64,000 nucleotides of DNA from Streptomyces sp. BK340 (GTDB taxonomy: Bacteria; Actinomycetota; Actinomycetes; Streptomycetales; Streptomycetaceae). The notes under the pieces are model-generated. The model made no database searches. It was not told where the DNA came from and saw only the letters and a program-made list of their open reading frames with translations. How positions within the stretch are numbered: position 1 is the stretch's first letter; every line of letters starts with the position of its first letter. Of the stretch, positions 8,477 to 18,025 are shown one piece after another. The stretch is taken from positions 434,001 to 498,000 of the forward strand of contig NZ_VISR01000004.1 in assembly GCF_007827595.1 (NCBI RefSeq). Direction: 5' to 3'. The position numbers and the translations under genes were made by a program.

Positions 8477-8507
8477 TTGGTGCTGCACCCCAGGGACCGT
8501 GTAATGT
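8477..8507 (+). promoter_or_regulatory. candidate promoter for second tRNA-Ala
   Basis: TTGGTG (8477-8482) and TAATGT (8502-8507), 19 bp apart, about 38 bp upstream of the tRNA. The -10 region is convincing; the spacing is slightly long. Confidence 0.45.
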
Positions 8508-8545
8508 TGGCGTCGCCGCCGGGGAAACCGGGCGGAACAAAGCAA

Positions 8546-8618
8546 GGGGCTATAGCTCAGTTGGTAGAGCGCCTGCATGGCATGCAGGAGGTCAGGAGTT
8601 CAATTCTCCTTAGCTCCA
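8546..8618 (+). tRNA. tRNA-Ala (anticodon GGC), copy 2
   Basis: Identical over all 73 bases to the gene at 6474. It has its own promoter and terminator; the flanks differ. CCA is not encoded. Confidence 0.97.
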
Positions 8619-8625
8619 CAGAAGT

Positions 8626-8661
8626 CGAAGGCGGATCATCCGAACGGATGGTCCGCCTTCG
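8626..8661 (+). terminator. long hairpin after tRNA-Ala copy 2
   Basis: Arms CGAAGGCGGATCATCC and GGATGGTCCGCCTTCG pair over 16 bp with one G-U. It shares the sequence CGAAGGCGG/CCGCCTTCG with the hairpin at 8691. Confidence 0.75.
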
Positions 8662-8690
8662 GCGTGTTCCACGTTCTCCGGAGCGAGCAG

Positions 8691-8729
8691 ACCGAAGGCG
8701 GTCACCCGGCTCGGGTGACCGCCTTCGGT
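8691..8729 (-). terminator. 18-bp perfect hairpin, end of minus-strand redox operon
   Basis: Arms at 8691-8708 and 8712-8729 are perfect complements around a 3-base loop. It lies 21 bp beyond the stop of the NuoF-like gene and can serve both strands. No U-run. Confidence 0.7.
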
Positions 8730-8750
8730 TCCGCTCGGCGTCTCGGCGTC

Positions 8751-10361
8751 TCAGCGGCCGAGGGCGCGGCGGCCGCGGCCCTGGGACAGGACGGGCAGGT
8801 TGCGCGCGGGTGCCTGCCCGCGCGTGTCCTCCTCGATGCGCAGCGCCAGTGCCGGGCAGCGGCGCACCGCGCGCAGCGCCTTCGCCTCGGCGTAGCGCGG
8901 CACCTGTGCCTGCGCCACGGTCGGGAAACCGTCCGCGCCCAGCTCGAAGACCTCCGGGAGGATGTCGGCGCACAGACCGTGGCCCCGGCACAGCGTCCAG
9001 TCGACGTAGATCTTCTGGCGGCTGGAACCGGTCTCCTCGGGCTCTGGGCCGCCCGTGATGCCCATCGGGGCCCTGCCGCCCTCGAAGAGCGGCAGAACGC
9101 CTTCCACGGGCCGTCCGCAGCCGTTTCCGAGGACGTGCGCGGCCAGGTCGTCGGTGAACGCCTTGATGGTCGACTCCAGGAACATCGCGGAGCCGTCGGG
9201 GTGCGAACACGCCCCGCGCCGCTTCACGTTCTTCGCGACCTGCTTCAGCGCCTCCAGGGCGGCCGGTCCGCCGCCGTTGAGGATGTCCTCCATACCGCGC
9301 GCGGCGGCGGGCAGTCCGAGGTAGCAGGGGCCGCACTGGCCGGCGCTCTCCTCGGCCAGCCACTGGGCCACCCGCAGCGACTCGCCCAGCGGGCAGGTCT
9401 CCTGAGTGATCGGCAGGATCGCGCCCGCGCCCAGGGCACCGCCCACCGCGTCCAGGGAGTTGCGGGAGACGATCGCCTCGTTGACGGTGGCCGCGTCGAT
9501 CCACTTGCCGTGGTAGCCGCCGGTCAGCACTCCCTGCGGCACCGGCGGGGCGCCGGCCAGCTGCAGGACGTAGCGCAGCGGCACGCCCGTGGGGACCTCG
9601 AGCACCATCGGGCGGGCGACCGCGCCGGAGACCGTGAGCATGACGGTGCCCGGCTCGTCGTACAGGCCGGTGTTGCCGTAGCGCTCGGGGCCGATGCGGG
9701 CGGCGATGGCCAGCTGCGCGAACGTCTCCGCGTTCGACAGCAGGGTGGGCGCCCCGCCGACGCCGGACTGCGAGGCGCTGATCTTGCGGCCGGGCGGGAT
9801 CGCCGGGCCGCCGTCGACCGAGCGGATCAGCGACGCGGCGGCGCCGGTGACCATGCGCACGGGGTTGCGCTGCACCCACGCGCGCAGTGCCGATCTGCGG
9901 CTGTTGCTCAGGCCGCGCTCGGCGAGCGCGGCCTCCATGGAGCGCTGGGTGGACTCCCGGGTGACCCCGATCACGAGGGTGCGGGCACCGAGGGCCTCGG
10001 CGCACAGCAGGGCGCCGTCGAGGATGAGGTGCGGGGCACGGTTGATGAGCACCGTGTCCTTGCGGCAGGCCGGTTCGTCCTCACTGCCGTTGACGACGAC
10101 GACCGGCCGCACTCCCCGCTTGATGGCGGACTCGGCGACCGATCGCAGCTTCTTGTGGAAGGGGAAGCCCGCGCCGCCGCGGCCCTTGAGGTTGATGGCC
10201 TCGGCGAGTTGGGCGAGTTTCTCGCCGCTCAGCGGGTCGAGCGGCCCGTGCACCTTCAGATGCATGGGCAGATCGAGCCGCTCCACAAGGTCGAAGCCCG
10301 ACGTGAGCTGCGGAAGTCCGACCACGCGGACTTCGGGTACGTCGGGCAGGGCCTCGTTCAC
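8751..10361 (-). CDS. NuoF-like flavoprotein fused to a 3Fe-4S ferredoxin
   Basis: A 536-residue soluble redox protein. Residues 55-430 match the 51-kDa NADH-dehydrogenase subunit: FMN/NADH motifs GRGGAGF (60-66) and NGSEDEP (91-97), an SLBB-like region, then the cluster region C343-x2-C346 and C385. The first Cys of the usual SCGxCxPC is Ala340; C323 nearby could substitute. Residues 450-510 form a ferredoxin with C458-x5-C464 and C502-P, the pattern of [3Fe-4S] ferredoxins. No other complex I genes are present. GTG start overlaps the stop of the upstream cytochrome gene by 4 bp, so the two proteins are made together. I infer that it feeds NADH electrons to that membrane cytochrome. Confidence 0.85.
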   Translation of the reverse strand: MNEALPDVPEVRVVGLPQLTSGFDLVERLDLPMHLKVHGPLDPLSGEKLAQLAEAINLKGRGGAGFPFHKKLRSVAESAIKRGVRPVVVVNGSEDEPACRKDTVLINRAPHLILDGALLCAEALGARTLVIGVTRESTQRSMEAALAERGLSNSRRSALRAWVQRNPVRMVTGAAASLIRSVDGGPAIPPGRKISASQSGVGGAPTLLSNAETFAQLAIAARIGPERYGNTGLYDEPGTVMLTVSGAVARPMVLEVPTGVPLRYVLQLAGAPPVPQGVLTGGYHGKWIDAATVNEAIVSRNSLDAVGGALGAGAILPITQETCPLGESLRVAQWLAEESAGQCGPCYLGLPAAARGMEDILNGGGPAALEALKQVAKNVKRRGACSHPDGSAMFLESTIKAFTDDLAAHVLGNGCGRPVEGVLPLFEGGRAPMGITGGPEPEETGSSRQKIYVDWTLCRGHGLCADILPEVFELGADGFPTVAQAQVPRYAEAKALRAVRRCPALALRIEEDTRGQAPARNLPVLSQGRGRRALGR

Positions 10362-11647
10362 CTATAGCCTCCGGAAGGCATGTTCCAAGGTTCGCCCGAA
10401 CCCGGCGTCTCGTACGAGGTGCCGGGGTTTGGTTCTGTGGCGGGACCGCTGTTGTACGTGTCACCCGAGTTGTACGTGCCGTAGAGGTTGTTCGTCTCAC
10501 CGGTGTCGTACATGTCACTTCCGCCGTATCCGGCGGTGCCCGTATTGCCGTAGACCGGAATGGTGTATCCCGTGTCCTGGAGCGGGTCGTACGCCGACGG
10601 CGGGGCCTCGCCGACCGGCGGCGGGGACGGGACCGGCCAGCTGCCCGAGGTGCTGGACGGGCCGTCCACCCGTGGCATCGTCTCGGTGGCCTGCATGTCC
10701 CGCGGCAGGTCCATGCGTGTGGTCTGACCGGTGGCGAACGACTGCTGCTGGCCCGGAGTGGACACCGCGCGGTAGGCCGCGGCGAAACCGGACGCGGGCT
10801 CGGGTGCCGGGCTCGCGGGGGTCTGGTACAGCGGCGAGGCGGCGGGGGCGGGCCGCTCGCCCTGCGCGGCCCGCCGCTCGCGCCGGCCCTCGAAGCCCTG
10901 CGGGCCGGAGTCGGCGGCCCGGGAGCGGCTCGCCTCCAGGCCCTCGCGCCCCTGCCGCTCCTCGCTGCCGATGAGCGCGACGATCCGGTCGGCGACCTTG
11001 CGCTTGAACGGGCGCGGCGCGGCCCGCAGCGCGAGCGCCGCCATGATGCCGACCAGGCACAGCTCGTACGAGATCATGAAGAACGGCTTCGCGGCGCGCC
11101 CCGCGAACAGGCCGTGGATCAGCGCCGCGCACAGGGCCGGGTAGGCCAGCATGTGCATGGCGCGCCAGCGCGCGGCCACCGGCGCGGGGGAGGCGAACTG
11201 GTTGCGCAGCGCGCCGGTGACGCCCACGAAGATCATGAGCAGGGCGGCCAGCGAGCCGAGGCCGATCAGTCCACCGGTGCCCGACACGCCGAGGCTGAAG
11301 GGGATCAGCGCGGCGATCAGGACGGTGTGGCCCAGCGCGAGCTTGATCGTGATGTGCACCAGGAGGAACGCGATCGAGGCCACCGCGAGCACCCGGTGGA
11401 TGGCCTGGGCGACGATCCGCTGACGAGTGTTGAGGATGAGCCGGTCCTGCGTGACCAGACCCCAGATCACCGAACTGGTGAGGCTGACGAGCGACAGGAC
11501 ACCCGCACCGAAGTTCAGGAAATCCTGGAGCCAGCCGCCTCCGTTCACCACAACCACGGGTATGAGCAGCAGGACGACAGCAGTCGCCACCCCATAGGCC
11601 GACCGGCCCGGCTTGGGGAGTGAGCTGTTACTACGACGAGGGTTCAT
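10358..11647 (-). CDS. ferric-reductase/NOX-like di-haem cytochrome b membrane protein
   Basis: The 429-residue protein has about six membrane helices (residues 20-210) and a long cytoplasmic tail. Four His sit in two helices: H84-x13-H98 and H165-x12-H178. This is the spacing that binds two b haems in ferric reductases and NADPH oxidases. The flavin/nucleotide domain of those enzymes is absent; instead the next gene encodes a NuoF-ferredoxin protein. The tail is disordered, with Ala/Pro/Gln and then Gly/Tyr/Asn/Thr-rich repeats (near residues 370-410). CGGAG precedes the ATG. Acceptor on the outer side (iron, oxygen, quinone) cannot be told from sequence. Confidence 0.8.
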   Translation of the reverse strand: MNPRRSNSSLPKPGRSAYGVATAVVLLLIPVVVVNGGGWLQDFLNFGAGVLSLVSLTSSVIWGLVTQDRLILNTRQRIVAQAIHRVLAVASIAFLLVHITIKLALGHTVLIAALIPFSLGVSGTGGLIGLGSLAALLMIFVGVTGALRNQFASPAPVAARWRAMHMLAYPALCAALIHGLFAGRAAKPFFMISYELCLVGIMAALALRAAPRPFKRKVADRIVALIGSEERQGREGLEASRSRAADSGPQGFEGRRERRAAQGERPAPAASPLYQTPASPAPEPASGFAAAYRAVSTPGQQQSFATGQTTRMDLPRDMQATETMPRVDGPSSTSGSWPVPSPPPVGEAPPSAYDPLQDTGYTIPVYGNTGTAGYGGSDMYDTGETNNLYGTYNSGDTYNSGPATEPNPGTSYETPGSGEPWNMPSGGYR

Positions 11648-11897
11648 GGGGGCAACTCCGAGCAGTTTCGGGAAGGCGGTCCCGCTGCCGAACTCTAGGT
11701 GGCGCCATACCGATCAGTACGAGGTTTGAGTTATTGCGTTGTTATCAAAGGACAATGCGACCGTGTCGATGTCCCTTAGCGGGTGTTACGCGAAGTAATC
11801 TTTGACCTTCGTTCAGTTCTGGTCGGGTTCGTGGCATGTCCACATGGCATACGGACGTCCGGCGCCGCTTGCTCAAGGGCTGCGGTACCCTAGCGCC
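11648..11897. other. intergenic control region between cytochrome operon and leuS
   Basis: 250 bp without a gene, more AT-rich than its surroundings around 11725-11800. It must hold the minus-strand promoter of the cytochrome/NuoF operon and the plus-strand promoter of leuS. For leuS, TACCCT at 11886-11891 is a plausible -10 placed 6 bp before the leader-peptide ATG. I see no good -35 at the right distance. Confidence 0.4.
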
Positions 11898-11936
11898 ATG
11901 CGTGCCGTACGCCTTCTGCTTAGCGGGCCGCGCTGA
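11898..11936 (+). CDS. leuS leader peptide MRAVRLLLSGPR
   Basis: A 12-codon frame 126 bp before leuS holds three Leu codons in a row, CTT CTG CTT. CTT is rare in Streptomyces, so the run would be very sensitive to charged tRNA-Leu. No Shine-Dalgarno sequence precedes the ATG, but a -10-like TACCCT ends 6 bp upstream, so the peptide could be read from a leaderless transcript. A hairpin and then a terminator with a U6 run follow. The set fits an attenuation leader for leucyl-tRNA synthetase. Inference from sequence only. Confidence 0.7.
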   Translation: MRAVRLLLSGPR

Positions 11937-11942
11937 TCAATA

Positions 11943-11970
11943 CCGACCCCCGGTCGACCGGGCGGGTCGG
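11943..11970 (+). promoter_or_regulatory. attenuator hairpin between leader peptide and terminator
   Basis: CCGACCC (11943-11949) pairs with GGGTCGG (11964-11970) around an inner CCGGT/ACCGG stem. A competing helix is possible: GCCGCGC (11927-11933, the last codons of the leader) with GCGCGGC (11976-11982). Such exclusive pairings would let ribosome position decide the fold. Confidence 0.55.
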
Positions 11971-11984
11971 CATCGGCGCGGCGT

Positions 11985-12008
11985 CCCCTCCTGTGCGAGG
12001 GGTTTTTT
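11985..12008 (+). terminator. intrinsic terminator in the leuS leader
   Basis: CCCCTC (11985-11990), loop CTGTGC, GAGGGG (11997-12002), then six T. It stands 55 bp before the leuS start and would end transcription unless prevented. Confidence 0.8.
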
Positions 12009-12062
12009 CGTTTCTCAAGGACACAGCCGCAGGCAGAGACGATCGATGGAGCTTTGAGGATC

Positions 12063-14939
<2,877 letters not shown>

Positions 14940-14944
14940 AACGA

Positions 14945-14958
14945 CGTCCGAACGGACG
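14945..14958 (+). terminator. small hairpin after leuS
   Basis: CGTCC-GAAC-GGACG lies 6 bp after the stop codon; a GC-rich inverted stretch (CCCGGG repeats) follows at 14960-14996. A weak terminator at best. Confidence 0.35.
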
Positions 14959-15120
14959 CCCGGGTACCGGAACATCCGGGGTCCCGGGTGCCCGGGAATG
15001 CGGCGTCGGGGTAGTCCCCTACGGGCAGGTTCGGGGTTTTTCCGGAACTCCGGACCTGCCCGCTGCGTTTACCGTGGAGAACACAGCGGCTCGCGCCGCA
15101 TCCGGCGGAGGAGGAGCGCC

Positions 15121-15858
15121 ATGGAAGTGATCACCGTGCTCGCCCTGTTCTTCCTGCTCTTCGTCGGCCTCGGCGCCTTCGTCACGATCAAGGCGCTCGG
15201 CGCCGCCAAGCGTGGCGTGGACCGCACGATCGCGCAGGCCAGACGCACGGTCGAGGACCACACCCTGCGTGCCAAGTCCTTCGCCCAGGTCGGCCCGGCC
15301 GGGGAGATCGCCCAGCTGCGGCTCACGCTGCGCACCTCGATGCGCGCCACCCAGGAAGCCCTGCACGCGGGATTGCCCGAGGACGAGTCGCTGAAGGAGT
15401 CCCTCGGCCTCTTCGAGCGGCTCGGCGCGCACGGCCGCGAGCTCGACGCCGACCTCAAGCGTCTGGAGTCCGAGCCGGACCGGGCCACGCTCGCCGCACG
15501 GCTGCCCGAGCTGCGCGGCCGCACCGAGCGCATCACCAAGTCCGCCGACTCCCTGCGCTGGGCCGCCCGCGACCGGGCCCGCCGCTTCTCCGACGACGAG
15601 CTGGACTCGCTCAGCGCCCAGATCGACGTCGAGGCCGGGGCCCTGCGCCACTGGACGCGGGACGAGCCCGCACCGGCACCCCCGCCGTGGCCGGACGCCC
15701 CGACCGCCGCCGCCGGCCCCGAGGCGCGGCGGCAGACCTGGCAGGAAACACCCGGCTCCCGCACCGCCGATGAGCCGGCGGGCCCGGCCATCACCCCGCC
15801 GACACCGCGCCCTTCCTATCCCTGGCAGAAGAAGCCGCGCCCCGAGAGCACCACATGA
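15121..15858 (+). CDS. membrane-anchored coiled-coil hypothetical protein
   Basis: GGAGGAG precedes the ATG. The 245-residue product has an N-terminal membrane helix (about residues 3-25), then a long helical, charged region (30-180, many Arg/Glu/Leu heptads such as LGLFERLGAHGRELDADLKRLESEPDR) that is probably coiled coil, and a Pro-rich disordered tail ending PYPWQKKPRPESTT-like. No catalytic motif. A conserved actinobacterial protein of unknown role; it might organise envelope proteins. It stands alone between leuS and degV. Confidence 0.78.
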   Translation: MEVITVLALFFLLFVGLGAFVTIKALGAAKRGVDRTIAQARRTVEDHTLRAKSFAQVGPAGEIAQLRLTLRTSMRATQEALHAGLPEDESLKESLGLFERLGAHGRELDADLKRLESEPDRATLAARLPELRGRTERITKSADSLRWAARDRARRFSDDELDSLSAQIDVEAGALRHWTRDEPAPAPPPWPDAPTAAAGPEARRQTWQETPGSRTADEPAGPAITPPTPRPSYPWQKKPRPESTT

Positions 15859-15930
15859 CCGGTCCGCTTCCGGACCGGCGGACAGGGGCTGGGCTGCCAC
15901 GTGAGCGCTACGGCAGGTAACCTCCAGCTC

Positions 15931-16776
15931 ATGTCCCGCCATGTCGCTATCGTCACCGATTCAACGGCCTACCTGCCGCCGCGGACGATGGAGCGTCACG
16001 GCATCACAGCGGTGCCCCTGACCGTGGTCCTCGGCGACCAGGCACTCGAAGAGGGCACCGAGATCTCGACCCGTTCCCTGGCCCAGGCACTGCAGAAGCG
16101 GCGCCCGGTCACCACCTCCCGCCCCAGCCCGCAGACGTTCGCGGAGACCTACCGCAGGGTCGCCGAGTCCGGCGTGAGCGCCATCGTCTCCCTGCATCTG
16201 TCCGCCGAACTGTCCGGCACCTACGACGCGGCGGTCCTCGCGGCGCGTGAGGCACCGGTGCCGGTACGGGTGGTGGACACCGGGATGGTCGCGATGGCGC
16301 TGGGCTTCTGCGCGCTCGCCGCGGCCGAGACCGCGGAGGCCGGCGGCACGGTGGACGAGGTCGTGACGGCGGCCGAGAAGCGGGCCTCGGGCACCTCCGC
16401 CTACTTCTACGTCGACACGCTCGACTACCTGCGCCGCGGCGGCCGCATCGGCGCGGCACAGGCCCTGCTCGGCTCCGCACTGGCCGTCAAACCGCTGCTC
16501 CAGCTGGGCGGTGGCCGCATCGAGCTGCTTGAAAAGGTCCGTACGGCGTCGAAGGCGATCGCGCGTCTCGAGGAGATCGCGGCCGACCGGGCGGGTGGTG
16601 CCGAGGTCGACATCGCCGTCCACCATCTCGCCGCCCCCGAGCGGGCCGCCGCCCTCGCCGACCGGCTGCGGGAGCGGGTGCCCGGGCTGGCCGATCTGCA
16701 TGTCAGCGAAGTCGGGGCGGTCATCGGGGCGCACACCGGGCCCGGGCTGCTGGGAGCGGTCGTCTCCCCGCGCTGA
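15931..16776 (+). CDS. DegV family fatty-acid-binding protein
   Basis: DegV proteins bind a fatty acid and present it to FakA-type kinases. The 281-residue protein opens with VAIVTDSTAYLP (residues 5-16) and has TSRPSPQTF (near 60) and SLHLSAELSGTYDAA (near 85-100), the lipid-binding signature; DTGMVAMALGF and YLRRGGRIG follow. I chose ATG 15931: no ribosome site is visible, but TAACCT (15918-15923) 7 bp upstream suggests a leaderless transcript. A GTG at 15901 would add ten residues. No fakA gene lies in the window. Confidence 0.92.
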   Translation: MSRHVAIVTDSTAYLPPRTMERHGITAVPLTVVLGDQALEEGTEISTRSLAQALQKRRPVTTSRPSPQTFAETYRRVAESGVSAIVSLHLSAELSGTYDAAVLAAREAPVPVRVVDTGMVAMALGFCALAAAETAEAGGTVDEVVTAAEKRASGTSAYFYVDTLDYLRRGGRIGAAQALLGSALAVKPLLQLGGGRIELLEKVRTASKAIARLEEIAADRAGGAEVDIAVHHLAAPERAAALADRLRERVPGLADLHVSEVGAVIGAHTGPGLLGAVVSPR

Positions 16777-16800
16777 CACCCCCGCTCCACGGGCTGCTGT

Positions 16801-16847
16801 CACTCGTGCGAGTGGTGGAGTTGTCCACAACCAGGCGGTGATCCACG
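16801..16847 (+). promoter_or_regulatory. DnaA-box-like sites before comEA
   Basis: TTGTCCACA (16821-16829) is an exact match to the Streptomyces DnaA-box consensus. TGATCCACG (16839-16847) is a weaker relative on the same strand. An inverted repeat CACTCG-TG-CGAGTG (16801-16814) sits directly upstream. Confidence 0.45.
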
Positions 16848-16897
16848 GGAATTGACCAAGATCATCGTGAAGCGGCGAGATGTTCCATCCTCGTCGC

Positions 16898-18025
16898 ATG
16901 GCACTTCGATCACAAGCACGCACCGCCACCCCGACCAGCGGACCGGGCCGTGGCCCCGCCTCCGACGGACGCATCCGCCGCCACCCCGCCGACCGTGGCC
17001 GCGCCCGTCACCGCGTCCCCGCACCCGCGGAGGAGCTGCGCCGCCGCGCGGAGCTTCTCTTCGGCGAACGAGCCGTGCAGTGGCGGGAGTCGGGGAACGC
17101 ACCGCCGGAGAGGCAGCAGCCGGCGCGTACGGCGACGGAGGTGGGGGCGGCGCCCGGGCCGAGTACGGCGACGGGACCGGCGCCCGACGTCAGTAGGGCG
17201 TTGCCCGAGCTCACCGGGGTGCGCGTGCTGTCCACCGAGCCGGGGCCGGCTGCGGTGCCCGAGGGGCAACTGACCGGCCCGGACGACCGTTCGGACCCGG
17301 CGGAGCCTGTCCTGCCGGGCCTTCGGGAGCGGGCCGGGCTCGCTCTGCGGGAGCGGTTGCCGGTGTGGTTGCAGGCGCGGTGCGGGGTGGAGCGGCGGGG
17401 AGTGGTCGCACTCACCGTGGTGCTGGTGGTGGCCGCCGTGTTCGCCGTCCAGCACTTCTGGGCCGGGCGGACACAGACCGTGAGCGCTCCCCAAGTGGTG
17501 CGTGCCGAGGCGCCGTTCGCCGGGAAGGAGGAGGGCGCGAAGTCCGCTGGTGCCGTCAGCGCCTCGGCGAAGCCCGGCGGGGAGATCGTCGTCGACGTCA
17601 GCGGCAAGGTGCGCAGGCCCGGGATCCGGCGGCTGCCGGCCGGCTCGCGGGTGGCGGACGCCCTGCGGGCGGCGGGCGGGGTGCGGCCGGGGGTGAGCAC
17701 CGAGGGGCTCAACCGGGCCCGCTTCCTGGTGGACGGCGAGCAGGTCCTGGTCGGCGCGTCCGCAGGAGCGGCGGCCGCCCCGCCCGGGCCCGGAGGCGGT
17801 GCGGGCTCCGGGCCCGCGGGGACGGGACCGGCGGCCCCGGTCTCCCTCAACACGGCCACCGCGGACCAGCTCGACACCCTGCCCGGAGTCGGCCCCGTGC
17901 TGGCCCAGCACATCATCGACTACCGCACCCGGCACGGCGGCTTCCGCTCGGTCGACGAGCTGCGCCAGGTCAACGGCATCGGCGACCGCCGCTTCTCCGA
18001 CCTGCGGGCCATGGTGCAGCCATGA
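16898..18025 (+). CDS. comEA: ComEA-type DNA-binding protein
   Basis: The protein has a Pro/Arg-rich cytoplasmic N-terminus, one membrane helix (about residues 169-187, VVALTVVLVVAAVFAVQHF), an SLBB domain (DVSGKVRRPGIRRLPAGSR) and a C-terminal double helix-hairpin-helix (SLNTATADQLDTLPGVGPVLA, then VNGIGDRRFSDL) that binds DNA. In competent bacteria ComEA holds DNA at the surface for ComEC. The next gene is comEC with a 4-bp overlap. Start uncertain: an in-frame ATG at 16880 would add six residues. Natural transformation is not established for most Streptomyces, so its role here is open. Confidence 0.88.
   Translation: MALRSQARTATPTSGPGRGPASDGRIRRHPADRGRARHRVPAPAEELRRRAELLFGERAVQWRESGNAPPERQQPARTATEVGAAPGPSTATGPAPDVSRALPELTGVRVLSTEPGPAAVPEGQLTGPDDRSDPAEPVLPGLRERAGLALRERLPVWLQARCGVERRGVVALTVVLVVAAVFAVQHFWAGRTQTVSAPQVVRAEAPFAGKEEGAKSAGAVSASAKPGGEIVVDVSGKVRRPGIRRLPAGSRVADALRAAGGVRPGVSTEGLNRARFLVDGEQVLVGASAGAAAAPPGPGGGAGSGPAGTGPAAPVSLNTATADQLDTLPGVGPVLAQHIIDYRTRHGGFRSVDELRQVNGIGDRRFSDLRAMVQP

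Noticed and set aside
8444..8578. Longer start for the GT87 protein inside tRNA-Ala
   Set aside because: The extra residues are read from the tRNA gene; the same artificial peptide start appears opposite the first tRNA-Ala.
8751..10361. A complete complex I locus
   Set aside because: Only a NuoF-like protein is present, fused to a ferredoxin; no other nuo genes are near.
16801..16879. An origin of replication
   Set aside because: Only one good and one weak DnaA box, and no dnaA/dnaN nearby.
17365..18021. Upstream extension of comEC
   Set aside because: It overlaps comEA in another frame and is Arg/Gly-rich without structure; ATG 18022 overlaps the comEA stop in the usual coupled way.
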